From assembly GCA_036752825.1 (NCBI GenBank), contig DAIORV010000029.1:1-20065 (forward strand): a stretch of DNA of 20,065 nt, read 5' to 3'. Source of the stretch: UBA5177 sp002413265. GTDB lineage: Bacteria; Chloroflexota; UBA5177. Below, one piece after another: positions 19,352-20,065 of this stretch. Within the stretch, counting starts at the first letter, position 1. Each line of letters opens with the position of its first letter. The position numbers and the translations under genes were made by a program. The notes under the pieces are model-generated. The model had not been told where the DNA came from. It searched no databases and saw nothing but the letters and a program-made list of their open reading frames with translations.

Positions 19352-20065
19352 CTAAGGTTTGACCTTCTTGCCGAGCCACGCGTCGAGACCGGCTGCCGGA
19401 GTCGGCCTGCACACGCCGTATCCCTGAGCGAGGTCGCAACCCATACCGTGCAGGAGAGCCATTGTCTCGTCGTCCTCCACGCCCTCCGCCACGACGTGAA
19501 GCCCCAGATTGTGGCCGAGCTCGACGATGGAACGCACGATGGGAGCGCTGTTCGGGTCCTGTAGCACATCCGTGACGAACGACCTATCGATCTTGACCTC
19601 ACTTACCGGCAGCTGTTTGAGGTACGAGAGGGAGGAGTAGCCCGTTCCAAAATCGTCAATAGAGATCGTGATCCCCAAGTCGCGTAGACGACATAGCAGT
19701 CCCATGGCACGGTCAGGGTTCGACATGACCGCACTCTCGGTGATCTCGAGCGTCAGAAGTTTCGGAGAGACGCCCCAGTACTCAATGCGATCGGCAATCA
19801 TGGTATCAAAGTCAGGGTCGTGAAGGCTCTGAGCTGAAAGGTTTACGGAAATATTTACATCGTGTCCGGCATCATGCCACAATCGGCATTGCTGCAGGGT
19901 TTGATCGAGAATGGTTAAGGTAAGCGGTTTGATGAGTCCGGTGCGCTCGGCCATCTCAATGAACATATCGGGAGGGATCATTCCGCGCTTGGGATGGTCC
20001 CACCGTGCCAGGGCCTCCACCGCCACGAGCTGACCGGTCCTCGTGTCGACTTTGGGCTGGAAATG
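19352..20065 (-). CDS. EAL-domain c-di-GMP phosphodiesterase, C-terminal part
   Basis: The gene enters from the right edge, so the N-terminus is not seen; the frame is open to the last base. All 237 visible codons belong to an EAL domain: FQPKVDTRTG, VAVEALARW (EAL signature), NISVNLSAQSL, LTLEITES, SIDDFGTGYSSL, EVKIDRSFV, VVAEGVED and AQGYGVCRPTP near the end. The metal and catalytic residues (E of EAL, N, E, DD, K, E and Q) are all present, so it should hydrolyse cyclic di-GMP to pGpG. The missing upstream part probably holds sensor and GGDEF domains, as in most such proteins. It converges on the receiver fragment; the 29-nt gap shows no terminator. Confidence 0.92.
   Translation of the reverse strand, partial: HFQPKVDTRTGQLVAVEALARWDHPKRGMIPPDMFIEMAERTGLIKPLTLTILDQTLQQCRLWHDAGHDVNISVNLSAQSLHDPDFDTMIADRIEYWGVSPKLLTLEITESAVMSNPDRAMGLLCRLRDLGITISIDDFGTGYSSLSYLKQLPVSEVKIDRSFVTDVLQDPNSAPIVRSIVELGHNLGLHVVAEGVEDDETMALLHGMGCDLAQGYGVCRPTPAAGLDAWLGKKVKP

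Noticed and set aside
1..20065. CRISPR arrays, tRNA genes, complete insertion sequences
   Set aside because: No regularly spaced repeats, tRNA-like T-loop contexts or transposase-like proteins were seen on either strand.

Overview
The window looks like a chromosomal segment of a GC-rich, respiring bacterium, most likely an actinomycete relative (Actinomycetota, perhaps Thermoleophilia-like). Supporting signs are the frequent GTG/TTG starts, the many 1-4 nt gene overlaps, NarL-type two-component genes, the split cytochrome b genes, heme A synthase and a TIGR04053-like radical SAM/SPASM protein. The lineage is inferred from gene style only; there is no rRNA or tRNA here to confirm it.

Left part (1-8505), mostly minus strand: the start of a membrane 4Fe-4S polyferredoxin running off the left edge; an Rrf2 regulator with three clustered cysteines; a gene-poor stretch with the 3' remnant of an Hsp20 gene (the only plus-strand item here); a secreted phosphoesterase carrying four repeated beta-rich modules at its C-terminus; a zinc secondary-alcohol dehydrogenase; and an MgtA-type P-type ATPase.

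Centre (8712-15099), all plus strand: a NarL-type response regulator, an intact Hsp20, then a tightly packed probable operon. It holds a 46-aa membrane protein, a cytochrome b6-type heme protein, a divergent subunit IV-like protein with a large extracytoplasmic insert, an 83-aa membrane protein, a PAS-GAF histidine kinase and a second response regulator. The two regulators are about 74% identical and have the same recognition helix, so they probably read the same DNA sites. No Rieske protein or cytochrome c gene is present in the window.

Right part (15150-20065): a minus-strand cupin divergent from a radical SAM/SPASM enzyme and heme A synthase (ctaA); a minus-strand multi-spanning membrane protein overlapping the ctaA end; a small graveyard with a broken minimal nucleotidyltransferase and a beheaded receiver domain; and an EAL-domain c-di-GMP phosphodiesterase running off the right edge.

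Taken together, the genes suggest a redox- or oxygen-responsive locus: Fe-S sensing, an unusual quinol/cytochrome b module under its own two-component control, heme maturation, and stress partners (Hsp20, P-type ATPase, alcohol dehydrogenase) reminiscent of hypoxia/dormancy regulons. The strongest candidate for something undescribed is the 10346-12328 cytochrome b module, whose quinol-site signature motifs appear to be missing.
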